From contig JAKLTH010000238.1 of the NCBI GenBank assembly GCA_025175895.1, positions 3,348,001 through 3,412,000 on the forward strand: a stretch of 64,000 nucleotides of DNA, written 5' to 3'. A program made the position numbers and the translations under genes. Below, piece after piece: positions 12,402 to 22,936 of the stretch; position 1 is the stretch's first letter, and every line of letters starts with the position of its first letter. Source of the stretch: Wurfbainia villosa (taxonomy: Eukaryota; Streptophyta; Magnoliopsida; Zingiberales; Zingiberaceae). The notes below the pieces were generated by a model. It was not told the origin of the DNA. It made no database searches and saw only the letters and a list, made by a program, of their open reading frames with translations.

Positions 12402-12790
12402 ATCCTAAACATGTATATAAAAATCAGATATATACAACAAGATTCATGAACTAGATCTAGTTTTATCAATTTCTATGGCAATATAAATAAATAAATAAAA
12501 CGAAACCAATGACATGAACAAAAGAACCTGATTGCAGCGGAACGACCATCGGTCGTAGTCGACGAGATTCGATCCGAAATTCCTACGAAAAGAAGAAGAC
12601 AAGTCTTCCATAGGGTTCTGGAGTGATAGCGCCATAAACCCTAATCGATATGATACCAGAGTTCTATCAGAATGTCAGCCCCTATGGGGACCATGCCCTA
12701 TATATAGAAAATGGGTCAGATCCGTTATCGACCTATCATCAATAACGGATCCATTCTATAACGGGTTCTACACATTAAATCCGTTATCGC
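12402..12790 (-). mobile_element. Possible 5' end of a short-LTR copia element (Ale-like), minus strand
   Basis: Read on the minus strand there is a start TGTGATAGGCG near 12790, a TATA box (ctatatatagg, about 12696-12706) and TGGTATCA, which matches 8 bases of the usual tRNA-Met primer site. An ATG at 12635 follows at once. The predicted start of the protein contains YDRWSF, a motif seen near the N-terminus of copia gag proteins, followed by a plausible GT splice donor near 12533. The reading then decays. An alternative is the first exon of an unrelated gene. Confidence is low because the primer site is incomplete and no downstream gag or pol is present. Confidence 0.3.
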
Positions 12791-13070
12791 CTATCACAGT
12801 GCATTATACTCTTTCTTCAGCAAGTCGCATATACGATGTAGTCTATTCCCTCGTGTCTCGGACCGAGGCGTCCTTCAGGAAAGTCACCTATCATGACGCA
12901 TTATACTTGTTCTTCAACAAGGTCGCCTATCATGGGGCATTATATTCCCTCGCCTCGGATCGAGGTGTTCAGCAAAATTGCTTATCACGGCACAGTTCAG
13001 TCCCTTGCACCCTAGATCGGGGGTTCTTCAGAAAAAGTCGCCGAGGTGTCCAACAACATTTAGCTAAATA
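12790..13070. repeat. Degenerate tandem repeats of about 60-80 bp
   Basis: Units share cctatcay-gygcattata, a pyrimidine-rich ttcttcagcaaggtcgc and ctcggaccgaggcg. Such arrays are common in the untranslated space between pol and the 3' LTR of Tat/Ogre elements, which fits the neighbouring features. Confidence 0.6.
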
Positions 13071-13229
13071 AATAGGTACACAAATGGAATGTTTATATTG
13101 AAGTCGGCAAAATATATGTTATATTGAAGTTGATAGTCAGTATCCAAAATTGCAAAAAAGCAACAAAACTATTGATGCTGGCTACAGAGAATAAAAATAA
13201 GTTATTTAGGGAGTTCGCCAAGTTGGACG

Positions 13230-15092
13230 TCAGGAGTTTCGTCTATTAGTCTTTTCAGATTGAGGAAGTCCGCGAGCACGCCTTTGAGGGGGAGGGTAAC
13301 AGGCTTCCTTGAAATGGCGGATGTCCCCGTTATAGCCGACCTCCAAGAGATCTATGGTGTGCTCCGCCAAAATGTCCGTGAACTCTTCGAAAGTCAGGAA
13401 CACCCTTTTTCGACCTTCCCATCGGCCATCTTCGCCCGCCATATAAGAAGCCAACTCCGCTTTAGCAGTCTCTGCCCTAGCGGCAAGCTTCTCTCGATGA
13501 GTCACTTCGATCATCGGCTGGGCCAACTGAGCTTTCTTGGCCTCCAATAGCTTCGCCCGCAGCCCCTCCACCTCTGTTGCCTCTGCCCAAAGTTCCTCTA
13601 CTTCGACTACCTGTAGTCGTAGGCCCTCAATCTCTTGTGCCTGACTCTACAGGTCGACTTCGTAGTGGAGGGCCTTGGACCGAAAAATGGTAGACTCAGC
13701 TTGGGCCATCTTGAGCTCTTTTTCCTTCTCTTGAAGTTGAGCCGAGACGGCCACCGCTTGAGCTTGCATCCCCTGGAACGTCTGTTCATTTGAAGAAGAT
13801 GCGCCATCAACTCCAAGTGATAGGCCCAAAACTACGAAACATAGCAAGTTAGTATTTTAACTACAGTAGTATGCATGAAAAAATTATCTACCTGTGTCAG
13901 ATGGTCATTCATGGCATCGCAAAGTGTCGGTACGGTTGTCCCTCGTCAATATCCGAGGCGCGTCATGGATTTCTTTGAGAAACCCTTTAGGAGGAGGGCA
14001 TTCCCTCCTCGGCAAACTGTGCCCCGAGCCTGGGAGAGAGGGGTTGGGATTGTTCCGATTGGATAATTCTGGTAAATCAGAAGGTGGAGCCGGAGCCTCA
14101 GGATAGGGCTCGATAGGGACCAGGGCCAGACTAGAGGTGGTAGGCAAAGTGGCGGGAGCCGGACTGTCAGGTTGTCCGGTGTGACTTGGCCCAGCCAAGC
14201 TGTTGGTCGGTGGACTTGGGGACCTGCAAGAGGGGCTTCCCTCGAGTGAAGACTCAATCACTCGACCCCTCTTCCGGTGTCGGAGTCGCTCCTTTGACTC
14301 TCCGAAACTGATCATTTAGGCCACCATAGAAGGCCAAGGTGATGGGGGTTGATCCGATCCTACTTCTTCTCGTGTCTTGGTGGGAGGTTCTGGCGGGGCA
14401 ATCATTGGGTCCATTTTTCATTTCATCCGTTTGTTGATGGAGGCCCTCAACATAACTTCAGCTACAAAAAAACATAAGACCAAATTAGATGTAAATAATG
14501 AAGTAGGAGATAAGTGAGATTTTTTACCTAAAAACCCACTCAGTTTGGCTTCTATCGGACTTAGGCCAAATTGGCATAGTAATCCCTCCTCTAATAGGAC
14601 GTTGACATTGAAGCTTAAATCAGATAGTACCACGGCTATCTCCTGGTAGGCTGCCGACTTCTTGAAGCGGCGCAAGGAGAGAGTGGGCGGCAGTTCCAAT
14701 TGCCAGTCATTAAGCCAAGAGAATGGAGGGGTTGGCTTCACGAACAAGTATCGGATCTTCCAATACTTGTGAGAGGTGATAAGTTTAGCTAAGAACCTAG
14801 TCTCTCGGCGAGCAATAAATAAAAAGACTCCTGCCTCTTTCTGCTTGGGGACAAACAAATAGTGGAATGACTAAGCACTCAAGGGCAAATGGTAAAAAAG
14901 GAAGATGACAATAAACCCACAAATAAGGCTGAAAGAGTTGGGAGTCATTTTTTGTAAGGGGATGCAAAAATAGGCGGATGACTCGGCATAAAAGGGGTGG
15001 AGGGGGAAGCGTAGACCAACCACCAGTTGGTCATGAAAGAAAGTCATAAAGCCTTCGAGCGACTCATGTAGGTGTTGGTCTGGTTTGGACAC
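13230..15092 (-). pseudogene. Antisense accessory gene of a Tat-lineage element (PF04195-like gypsy-associated protein)
   Basis: Read from 15092 leftwards, the first exon carries LHPFYAESSAYFCIPLQKM then TPNSFSLICGF, closely resembling the PF04195 'putative gypsy type transposon' domain. A second open block (14858-14528) continues with a WLNDWQLELPP region. Likely GT...AG introns lie at about 14461-14527 and 13829-13890. Then follow a proline/serine-rich linker (14315-13905) and a coiled-coil C-terminus (13847-13230) rich in Gln, Glu, Ala and Lys. Several in-frame stops (near 14860, 14410 and 13650) make it a decayed copy. It lies antisense to the LTR at 15675, as described for extra ORFs between pol and the 3' LTR in Tat elements. 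The protein's function is not known to me. Confidence 0.65.
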
Positions 15093-15674
15093 CCTAAGTC
15101 TGTATGAGGGAGGGATGTGGAAAGCGGACCTAAGTTCATCGCGATCTTCTGGAGTTAGGACACTACGAGTTCTAAGGAACCAAAGGCTGGAACTCTCTAC
15201 TATTGGAAGGGTGAAGGATGAGAGACTTACAAAGGAGGAAGGTAGCAGACGCGCTAGAGAAGACGAAGAAAGAAAGTGAAATCGCCGAAGGAGACAACTA
15301 TGCTAGGAGGATGCTGCGACAAACAAATGTTGAGCTTTAAGTTTCAAAAGTTGTTTATAAAGAAAAATCGAGTGAAACAGGTGGTGCTTATCGACCGTTC
15401 GATCCAAGGCCTCGAGGGACGCGTGGCTTTAGTATGAGAATTCGAAGTGTTTGGTAAGACCTCGAGAAACGAAGCAATCATTCCAAATCTAAGCATTTAT
15501 GATCCGTCATTAAGAGAAGATCTTGCGTGTTCTAGAGGGCATGCTTTAAGCACGCTTCCCCATACCGAAGTTACCTAGTCTAAAGGCACGGGTGTCGAAT
15601 CCAAAAATTTGTTAAAACTAGTCTAGTCAGTCATGTTGCACATGTCCTTCGACTAGACTCGGGGAGAATGCCTA

Positions 15675-16385
15675 TGATACAGGTTGGTACTAACCTATAA
15701 TTGAGTAGACATATATCTCAGTAAGCATATATCTCAGGAGACATATATCTCGACAGGAGTATATCTCGGCAAGCTTATATCCCACAAGTCAATTGGCGTG
15801 ACAGTTATTAAAGTCAAGATGTCCAATGAGGCATCATTTGTTGGGGGTCTCATGCGACAAGAAAATACATCTCCGTGCCTACGGTAAGGGGACACGTTCG
15901 CCGCATTAATGGAGCCCATCTCCCATCAACCACGCAAGCGGCATTAATTACGCCTCATGTGTCTGCCACATTTATGGAGCCAATGCCCTCTATCATTCCT
16001 AAACATGGCAGACCGCCTCCTTACAGAGCCTATGCCCTCCATACCATCCGTACCGTTTCGCGGGGATTTATTTGCCTATATAAAGGTAACTTGACGAGAT
16101 CAAACAAGGTTCAAATTTCTCTAATCCACTTCTCCTTGCATTGCATCGCTTGCTTCTTTTTCTGTCGATTCTTGACTTGAGCGTTGGAGGGGCGTAACCG
16201 AGATCTCCCTCGGCGCCCTTAATGGTATTTCCCTTTCAGGTCTCCCTCTCTCGCCCGTCCGAGATACATCAATCGGCACTGTCCGAGATGAGCTATTGAT
16301 CCAGCCGAGTCAGCGAACCAGCCAATTCATCAGGTGTCGAGCCGTGCTCGCTGATAGAAACCTCCGCATCCATATCTCAGCCTAA
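15675..16385 (+). mobile_element. Probable LTR of a Tat-lineage Ty3 element
   Basis: The sequence starts TGATACAGGTTGG just after a purine-rich ggggagaa. It has five short atatatctc repeats at 15706-15783, and a TATA box ctatataaagg at 16076-16086. Then comes a ttcttgacttgagcgttggag block near 16165-16190, the R/U5 style typical of Tat/Ogre LTRs. The right end is not certain (about 16370-16390) because no second LTR is available. If it is the 3' LTR, gag and pol should lie to the left, but none was recognised, so the element is deleted or non-autonomous. Confidence 0.55.
15706..15783. repeat. Five short atatatctc repeats in the U3 part of the LTR
   Basis: Units of about 16-18 bases share the core (c/g)atatatctc or tatatctcg. 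They lie roughly 300 bases upstream of the TATA box and could be promoter elements. Confidence 0.6.
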
Positions 16386-16389
16386 ACAT

Positions 16390-17370
16390 AGAGGATTCCT
16401 GGAATTGAAATCGCTCTTGAGCCAATGGGTTCGGTATAAAAATAGCCAGCTAGTCAATCGAATCATCGCTCATGGATATTTTATCAAAGACAGATCGTAG
16501 TCTAAAGTTCATTAATACATTGGACATACTAAGTGAATAGGTAAACTTCTTTCATGACTGACCCATGGAAATGGATGGAACCAATCAATCGTGAGCTTAA
16601 GGTACAGGGTAGCGTTCGGACTCATGTGCCTTCCAGAACCAGGGTCTTCGAGCCTGCTGCGTACGATTAGCCAGCCTTGCTAAGGCAAAAGGATTCACCC
16701 CATGCTACGGTTCCCTTACTAGCCTTCTAAAGGGGGACTATCCCGACTTAGAAGGATTGGCTTACGTGGCTCTTCGCTCCTGAACTGGTAAAGCGAAAAG
16801 CCATCTCAGCTCTCGTTCCTTGGCATGCTTTCAATAATCTTTAGCGGAACGGAGGTAGAAGCTTGACTAAGCTAAGCAGTTGAGGTTTGGAACTTGGAAC
16901 TTTCAACTGACCGACAAGGAGATAGGGCACGACAGAAGAGCGGATCCAATACCAAGACGACTTCTTTCCCATATCTCTTCGATTAAGGGATGCTGCCTTT
17001 CTAGTGTTTTGTCACCACATCTCCTGTGGTTTCCGAACATTCTTCTTATGAGTTTAGTTTGGAAGTTTTGACATTGAATCAATCCTGCCAACCTTTGGTC
17101 GAGTTCGCTTTCGCTCCACTTTCTGTGGATAGGAATCACATACCATCGACATTTGTTTGGCTTTCCGGTACTCTCATATATCAAACTACAGTCGAATGCG
17201 AGGTCTTCTATCGTACTTTCCTATTAGTTGTCAGCTTTTGCCTTCCGTTATTAGCTCCTTCATTAAGTCAGATCCACAGCCCAGTAGACCGACGGGGAAG
17301 GGCTGGGCCTGGTCTGAGTGCTTGGACTATTAACTCGGTGAAGGCTATCAACTAATAAAGCCTAGCGGGG
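16390..17370. other. Probable mitochondrial DNA insert (NUMT), non-genic part
   Basis: Composition changes abruptly from the neighbouring repeats to the balanced, tract-poor style of plant mitochondrial intergenic DNA, for example ctagccttctaaaggggga near 16720 and gaactggtaaagcgaaaagc near 16783. No mitochondrial protein, rRNA or tRNA gene was recognised in it. Open frames at 16880 and 17026 overlap on both strands without family motifs. The assignment rests on sequence style alone and should be treated as a hypothesis. Confidence 0.45.
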
Positions 17371-17552
17371 CAGATTCTATGCAACATTCTATATATCATG
17401 CATACCTCGCCAGGACAGCAAAAGATCCATCAAAAAAATAGCGAGTAAATCTAGAACATCAACAAAAAAATAACAGAATATGAAAGAAAAAAAAAAGTAA
17501 CAAACTAAAAAAAAATCTCACAATTCCAGTTCATGAGCATTCAATTGTTGTT

Positions 17553-18194
17553 TCATTCTCCCCTCTTCCTTTTTTTAGGTGGACCACTTGTTGATGTATC
17601 ACTTTCTTCAGACGTATCAGTGTCAGCTTCCTTCTCCTCAGCTTGCTTCTCAGCTTCAATTGCTTTCTCAGCTTCCTCCTCAGCTTCCTCAGCTTCATCA
17701 ACTACTTTCTCAGCTTCCTCCTCCTCCTCAGCTTCATCAATTGTTTTACTTAATTTGGATCCATCAGATGACTCAACAATAGGATCATGTTTCAATTGTA
17801 ATACATTTTTTACAATGCAATTCAGATTTGAAAACTTTTTCGTCCCAGAAGCAAGGCTCTCTCCAATTTCAGAAAAGATCACTCCAATTTCAGAAATGGC
17901 ATCTCCAATTTCAGTAACTAAGCGTGCGTGCATGTTATGCAACAACTGATTTTCATTTTTAATCTTATCCAATTCTTTTTTGACTTTGTCTAATTCTTTT
18001 CCCTTGTCTCTCTTTGATTTTTTATATTTTTGTACCTTTTTTTTCAATTTATTTATATATTGTAAATCCTCTTTTCTTCTGTCACCGCACTGTTCAATTT
18101 CAGCCCGTATACTCGCTGCCAAGTTTGTCAAATCGCTACTTATCTGTGATATGGATGAGCTAGGATCCGTAACTTTACATCTCTCTTCCGCCAT
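17553..18194 (-). CDS. Hypothetical coiled-coil, acidic nuclear-type protein
   Basis: An open frame of 213 codons from the preferred start at 18194. The frame reaches 14 codons further upstream, but those residues look like a translated 5' untranslated region: a catgcag splice acceptor lies just before aaaATGGC. The N-terminal 50 residues are polar. Residues about 50-100 are a Lys/Glu-rich coiled coil (KKKVQKYKKSKRDKGKELD). The middle has a short internal repeat around SEIG. The C-terminal third is a run of Glu/Ala repeats ending in PPKKRKRGE, a good nuclear localisation signal. I do not recognise a family. It could be a host gene or an accessory ORF of an unrecognised transposon. No stops or frameshifts interrupt it, which is unusual in this window. 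Confidence 0.55.
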   Translation of the reverse strand: MAEERCKVTDPSSSISQISSDLTNLAASIRAEIEQCGDRRKEDLQYINKLKKKVQKYKKSKRDKGKELDKVKKELDKIKNENQLLHNMHARLVTEIGDAISEIGVIFSEIGESLASGTKKFSNLNCIVKNVLQLKHDPIVESSDGSKLSKTIDEAEEEEEAEKVVDEAEEAEEEAEKAIEAEKQAEEKEADTDTSEESDTSTSGPPKKRKRGE

Positions 18195-18260
18195 TTTTCT
18201 GCATGAAGAATATGCCAATATAAAACAAATTAACAAATATAAAATAAATTTACAATTCTA

Positions 18261-18451
18261 GGATGCAGACTAAAACAAATCTTGTTTCCAATTCCAAGCT
18301 GAATTTTCTAGTTTTGTTCTACGCTTAACGGTTACAAATATAATAACCAATTATAAGGTGCAAAGAGATTGTAGGTTTAATTAATTATGTTTGCCACGCT
18401 TGACATTTGGTAAAATATCATAAGGTGCAAAGATATTGTCTTGTAGGTTTA
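18261..18451. other. Non-coding upstream region of the coiled-coil gene
   Basis: AT-rich sequence with an imperfect direct repeat of about 30 bases (aaggtgcaaagagattg near 18355 and again near 18421). On the minus strand it may hold the promoter and first untranslated exon of the coiled-coil gene; no TATA box could be fixed. Confidence 0.3.
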
Positions 18452-18860
18452 ATCCGTCAATCACCTCAGCTGCTTGTCACCTCCTCGCTATCAGATCTAA
18501 AGAGGAGGGTGGTGTTGTTGTTATTGCCGACGGAGAAGGAGAGGTGATGTTGTGGATTTGATGTTGAGTTAATTCATTGGGATGGAGATTAATTCTAATT
18601 ACTTCCAAGTTGATCAGTGATAACAGAGGGTTGGATCAATCCGGTGGATATGATACTGATGGGTTCAGATAGGATTCCCATAAGCAGATCAAGAAGCTGG
18701 GTGAATAAATCAATGTTAGGTAAGCTTGGGTTTGGATTGTTATGGATGTGATGCTGGATCTATAGCTAGTTTGGTTATTGGATTTATTGATTTACAGTTG
18801 ATGAAAGGAGTTTATTTAGTAGAGATCTTATTGATGGATTTATGTGGATATTTGATGTTT
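18452..18860 (+). mobile_element. Fragment of a Tekay-like LTR
   Basis: It matches 54126-54523, inside the LTR at 53431, almost base for base over about 400 bases (shared stretch agattaattctaattacttc). Both ends are abrupt, so this is a relic. Confidence 0.8.
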
Positions 18861-19452
18861 AAGGACTTTAATCCTAAATTTTAACCTTAAAGCATAGCAT
18901 AAAAATTAACCTTCTATGACTATGAGAGCAAATCCAAGTAATTATCAAAGTTCAATGGTTTTGGACCAAAGTAATTTGATGGAAAAGCTTAATTAACATA
19001 GACATACAAGCTCAAATAACTAATTTAAGTCAGATTTGATAAAGATTAGCCAGCAATAATAATAAGGAAGAAGTATCCAACTTGTTTAATATTTTTTGAC
19101 TAAAAGGACAAAGAAAAAAAAACAAGTAGAATATGCACCTCAAATGACATCCATAACACCCAGTCCATACTGCATTTTCAGAAGAAATTATTCTTATGGA
19201 TTGAAACTTTTCAACGAAAAATCACGTAATCAAAATCCAAACGTACAGTGAGAGGAGAAAATAGGAATCAAGTTTAAAAAAAAAAAGATTATTAAAGGAA
19301 TGAAAAAGTCACTGTTGCATTCAGCTAGACTTTGTATTTATTATGTCCAAGATAAAGAAAAACAAGCAAACAAGATGATGTTTTTGTGCCTTGCATCTGA
19401 TATACCCCAACAAGAACTTCATGAGAGCAGTGTCTTGTTCACTTGTAGCTAA
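18861..19452. other. AT-rich downstream region of the F-box/LRR-type gene
   Basis: No open frame or repeat family was recognised. On the minus strand this is the natural position of the 3' untranslated region and terminator of the gene ending at 19453. Confidence 0.3.
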
Positions 19453-19841
19453 TCATTCATCCACAAATTGCACATCAAGGTGAATATATTTTCCCATGAG
19501 AGCAGCTAAAAAAGAGCTAATAATGACCGACATTTGACTCTCTTCATGCATTTTCTTCTCTGAAAGTGCATTGTGGATGACTAATTTCTTCAGATTTGGA
19601 CATCTTTCAATCATCCCAAAAACCCAATGCTCAAAGTTCTCACCTATAACAGTCCATCCCAGTTCTAATATTTCAACATTCTCCGGTGTCAACAAGTCTT
19701 GCATCCCATTACGGTGTAGCCCATCTCTAATTTCATAGCTTAATGCTAGATGTTTAAGTTCTGGAAATGAACATGCAATGCATTCAGGATCAATGAACTT
19801 GTACTCATGGTCAAACACTACTCTCCATAACCTCAACTTTC
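19453..19841 (-). pseudogene. C-terminal part of an F-box/LRR-type protein, truncated by a transposon
   Basis: About 129 codons read as leucine-rich repeat sequence of plant F-box/LRR proteins: LRKLRLWRVVFD, FPELKHLALSYEIRD, NVEILELGWTVIGENFEHW, CPNLKKLVIHNA, then a polar tail ending LDVQFVDE and a stop at 19453. Such proteins are substrate receptors of SCF ubiquitin ligases, but the F-box itself is not present here. The frame runs into the left end of a Harbinger element at 19844/19845; the remaining upstream codons to 19962 are transposon sequence. The 5' exons were not found elsewhere in the window, so the gene is broken. The reading frame in the remaining part is clean. Confidence 0.7.
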
Positions 19842-19844
19842 TTA
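19842..19844. other. TTA target site at the left end of the Harbinger element
   Basis: PIF/Harbinger elements insert at TTA/TAA and duplicate it. The partner copy on the right was not found because the right end of the element is missing. Confidence 0.5.
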
Positions 19845-20044
19845 GGTGGCGTTTGGAAGGTGGGTTTGGAATGAGGAATGGGAACGAGAATAAAATAGAA
19901 TGTTTGACTAATGGGTTTAGGAATAAAAGATTTGGAATTATTCCCGAATAATTTGGAATCAACGAAATCCGAGGAGAACGACAGGTTTAGAAATCATTCC
20001 CATCGCTCGTCGCACTTTTCTTTTTTTTTGCATTTATTTTGCCC

Positions 20045-20300
20045 TACCCCTTCTCGTCGCAGTTCGTCCTCTCCATCCCACTGCCTCCATCGCCTCTTCT
20101 CATCGCAGTTCGTCCTCTCCATCCCACTTCTCGTCGCAGTTCATCTTCTCCATCCCACCGCCTCCATCGCCCCTTCTCGTCGCGGTTCGTCCTCTCCATC
20201 CCACTTCTCATCGCTGTTCGCCCTCTCTATCCCACCGCCTCTATCGCCCCTTCTCATCGCAGTTCGTCCTCTCCATCCCACCGCCTCCATTGCCCCTTCT
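20045..20300. repeat. Minisatellite in the Harbinger 5' region
   Basis: Repeats of about 32 and 50 bases built from cttctcgtcgcagttcgtc, ctctccatcccac and cgcctccatcgcc. Serine/proline-rich open frames over it are translations of the repeat, not genes. Confidence 0.8.
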
Positions 20301-21288
20301 CTCTACGCTTCCATCTCCTCTGCAACTTCCGCCTGCACCAGCACCTCGCTTTCCCTACCTTCGCACCCTTCATCCTCTCCTCCCCTTGAAGCCATCGTTG
20401 TAGTGGGCTTCGTCGGCAACCGATCGAGCATCGAATCAACTCATCTGCCCAATAGGATCCACGAAGCTAACGTCTTCGGCAGCGGAAACCTCGAATCTAT
20501 TCATTTCTAGGCTCAAGTCGAACACAAGTAAATTTTCATTCACTCATACTTGAGAATCGCAAAAAAAAAAACAACCAAATTTTTTTTCACTTCACTGTGA
20601 GAACTCATACACTGCTTCGCATGAAAAACAAAAACTGACCAACTAATCTTCTATTCCTACTGTATTTCATATTTGTATGGTTTTATTTCGTTTGATATAG
20701 TGTAGAATAACCATGAATCAGTAAGCTAGAACTGGAGAGAGGATAAAGGTAAGGAAGATTGTGCCATAATTTTTTTTTATCTGTTTAGGGCACTAGGTTC
20801 AGGAAATTGTCTCATTGTATTTCTAAGTTCCAAGGAGAATGATTTTGCATATGTGAACTATGCTCAGATTTAACTTCTACCTTCATTTGATTGCTAAACA
20901 ATTCGGATTAACTGGAATCGTTCATGGCTTTATCTATAACCTAAGTAGTTTATTTGATGCTAATCTACTCGTGAAATATATTGTCCATGTCCTTATCAAT
21001 GTCATTGGTTACAAAACCATTTTTCGACAATGGTGTTATTTCATTGAAATAAAATCCACTTCCATATGTCTTAAGCGTACTTTTGCCATCTATAACCACC
21101 ATCTACTTCTCTTTTTTTTCTTAGTGCATTTTCTATCTGTTTGGTTCCGTCATCAAAGGATTAGTCTATCTTAAGCATGCTACTTTTCTCTTTGATTCAT
21201 GATACATGGAATTTAATTTATACAAATTTATTGAGCACTTATTCGATATGTAATCCCTTATGTTAATATCTCTTTATTGCTATGTAGA

Positions 21289-22771
21289 AGATAAAGGCAC
21301 GTACTCCTACTACTAGTAGAAGACGCAAAATAATTCGAAATATTCGGATTATTGCATCAATGGTGAACGTGTTCAGTGTTGTATATGTTATGTGGTACCA
21401 ATTGTTGTTGCTGCATTTGCATATTATGAGACCTCCACTTAAAACCAAAGAAGAGAAAAGGCTTGAGAGAATGCATTGGGTGTTTGGACTCACTGAAGAA
21501 TCTAATATTGCTTGTATTAGTGAGCTTCGAATGGATAGACGCACTTTTGGAATATTATGTGAGATGGTAAGAGATATTGGAGATTTAAAAGACACAAAAA
21601 TATATCTCTACAAGAAGTAGTTGCTATTTTTGTGTACGTTTTGGTTCACCACAAAAAAATAGGACAATGAGTCTATTATTTTTACGAAGTGGAGAAACTA
21701 TCAATCTGTCATTTTAATAGTTGCCTTCTAGCAATCTTGAAATTGCATTCCATTTTGCTTAAAAGATCAGTTCTTATTACTGAAGATTGTCAAGATGATC
21801 GTTGGCGGTGTTTCAAAATACTTTGCATTTGTATTTCTGGAAATTATAACTTATTGGGGAAAAAACCACCTTATTTATTATTTCTCCAAAATATTTAAAT
21901 GACAGGGTTGTTTAAGTGCTTTAGATGGTACATTAATCAAAGTCACACCTCCTTCTGATCAAAAACCCCGATATCGCACTAGGAAAGGAAATATAGCTTC
22001 GAATATATTGGGTGTTTGTTGTCCGAACATGCAGTTTATATATGTTTTACCTAGATGGGAGGGTTCTGCACATGATGGTTGTGTGCTCAGAAATGCTATA
22101 ATTAGGCCTGATGGTCTTAAAGTTCCTCAAGGTACAATTGGTCTTGGACTAGCTATTTAAACTTCATTCAAACTTATAATTAATGCAAAATATTTTTTTG
22201 AATTCTTGAAGGTTGTTATTATTTGGTGGATTCTGGATATTGTAATGCGGATGGATTTTTAGCTCCTTTTCAAGGGCAACGGTACCATCTAAATGAGTTT
22301 CACGGTCACCAACCACATACAGCCCAGGAGTATTTTAATATGAAACATTCTAAGGCTAGAAATGTGATTGAGAGATGCTTTGACTTGCTAAAAGGGCGAT
22401 GGAAAATATTATCTTCTCCCTCATTTTTCCCAATTGAAACTCAAGCACGCATTATTTTAGCATGTTGCCTTTTACACAATCTGATTCGAAAGTACATGAG
22501 TTTTGATCCACAAGAGTTAGAATCACTTGAAGAAGATGACATGGAAGATGACCACTTTGAAGATGATGAATATGTGACAAGTATCGTCCCAACAGAAGAA
22601 TGGAGCAACTTTAGAAATACGTTGGCACTTGAAATGTTTAATCATTGGAGAGAGATTATAGCCTTGACTATTTATGGGGCAAGGGGATATGCTAATGATG
22701 TTCTTATTGTATTTCATGAATGTTTCAACTTGTTTGTCATGTTTAAGAAGATGACTATTCTGTTAGCTTAA
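21289..22771 (+). pseudogene. PIF/Harbinger DDE transposase (HARBI1-like), frameshifted
   Basis: The protein would cut and rejoin the transposon ends. The N-terminal part has LRMDRRTFGILCEMVRDIG (about 21525-21582), typical of the family. The catalytic core follows: D in SALDGTLIKVTPPSDQKPR (near 21910), D in GSAHDGCVL (near 22070) and E in NVIERCFDLLKGRWKI (near 22360). An acidic C-terminus ends at 22771. Introns are likely just before 21900 (acceptor gacag) and at about 22137-22210. A-run length changes near 21592 and 21655, and another shift near 21712, break the frame, so no functional protein is expected. All three catalytic acidic positions are nevertheless present in the pieces. Confidence 0.85.
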
Positions 22772-22936
22772 CTGTTGTTCATTTATTTCAGAAATTATTT
22801 TATTTTGGTGTATATATTATTTATGATTGAATAAATTTTGATTCTTGATAAATTTAGTATCACATGTTACAATTTCTTATAACCATGATCCTCTTAACTA
22901 ATTGATTTTAATGATTTGGCATTACTGTATGTTAGG

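Noticed and set aside
17026..17355. 109-codon frame in the putative mitochondrial insert
   Set aside because: Overlaps an opposite-strand frame and matches no mitochondrial protein I know.
20039..20389. Ser/Pro-rich proteins of 116-199 codons
   Set aside because: They are translations of a minisatellite in the Harbinger 5' region.
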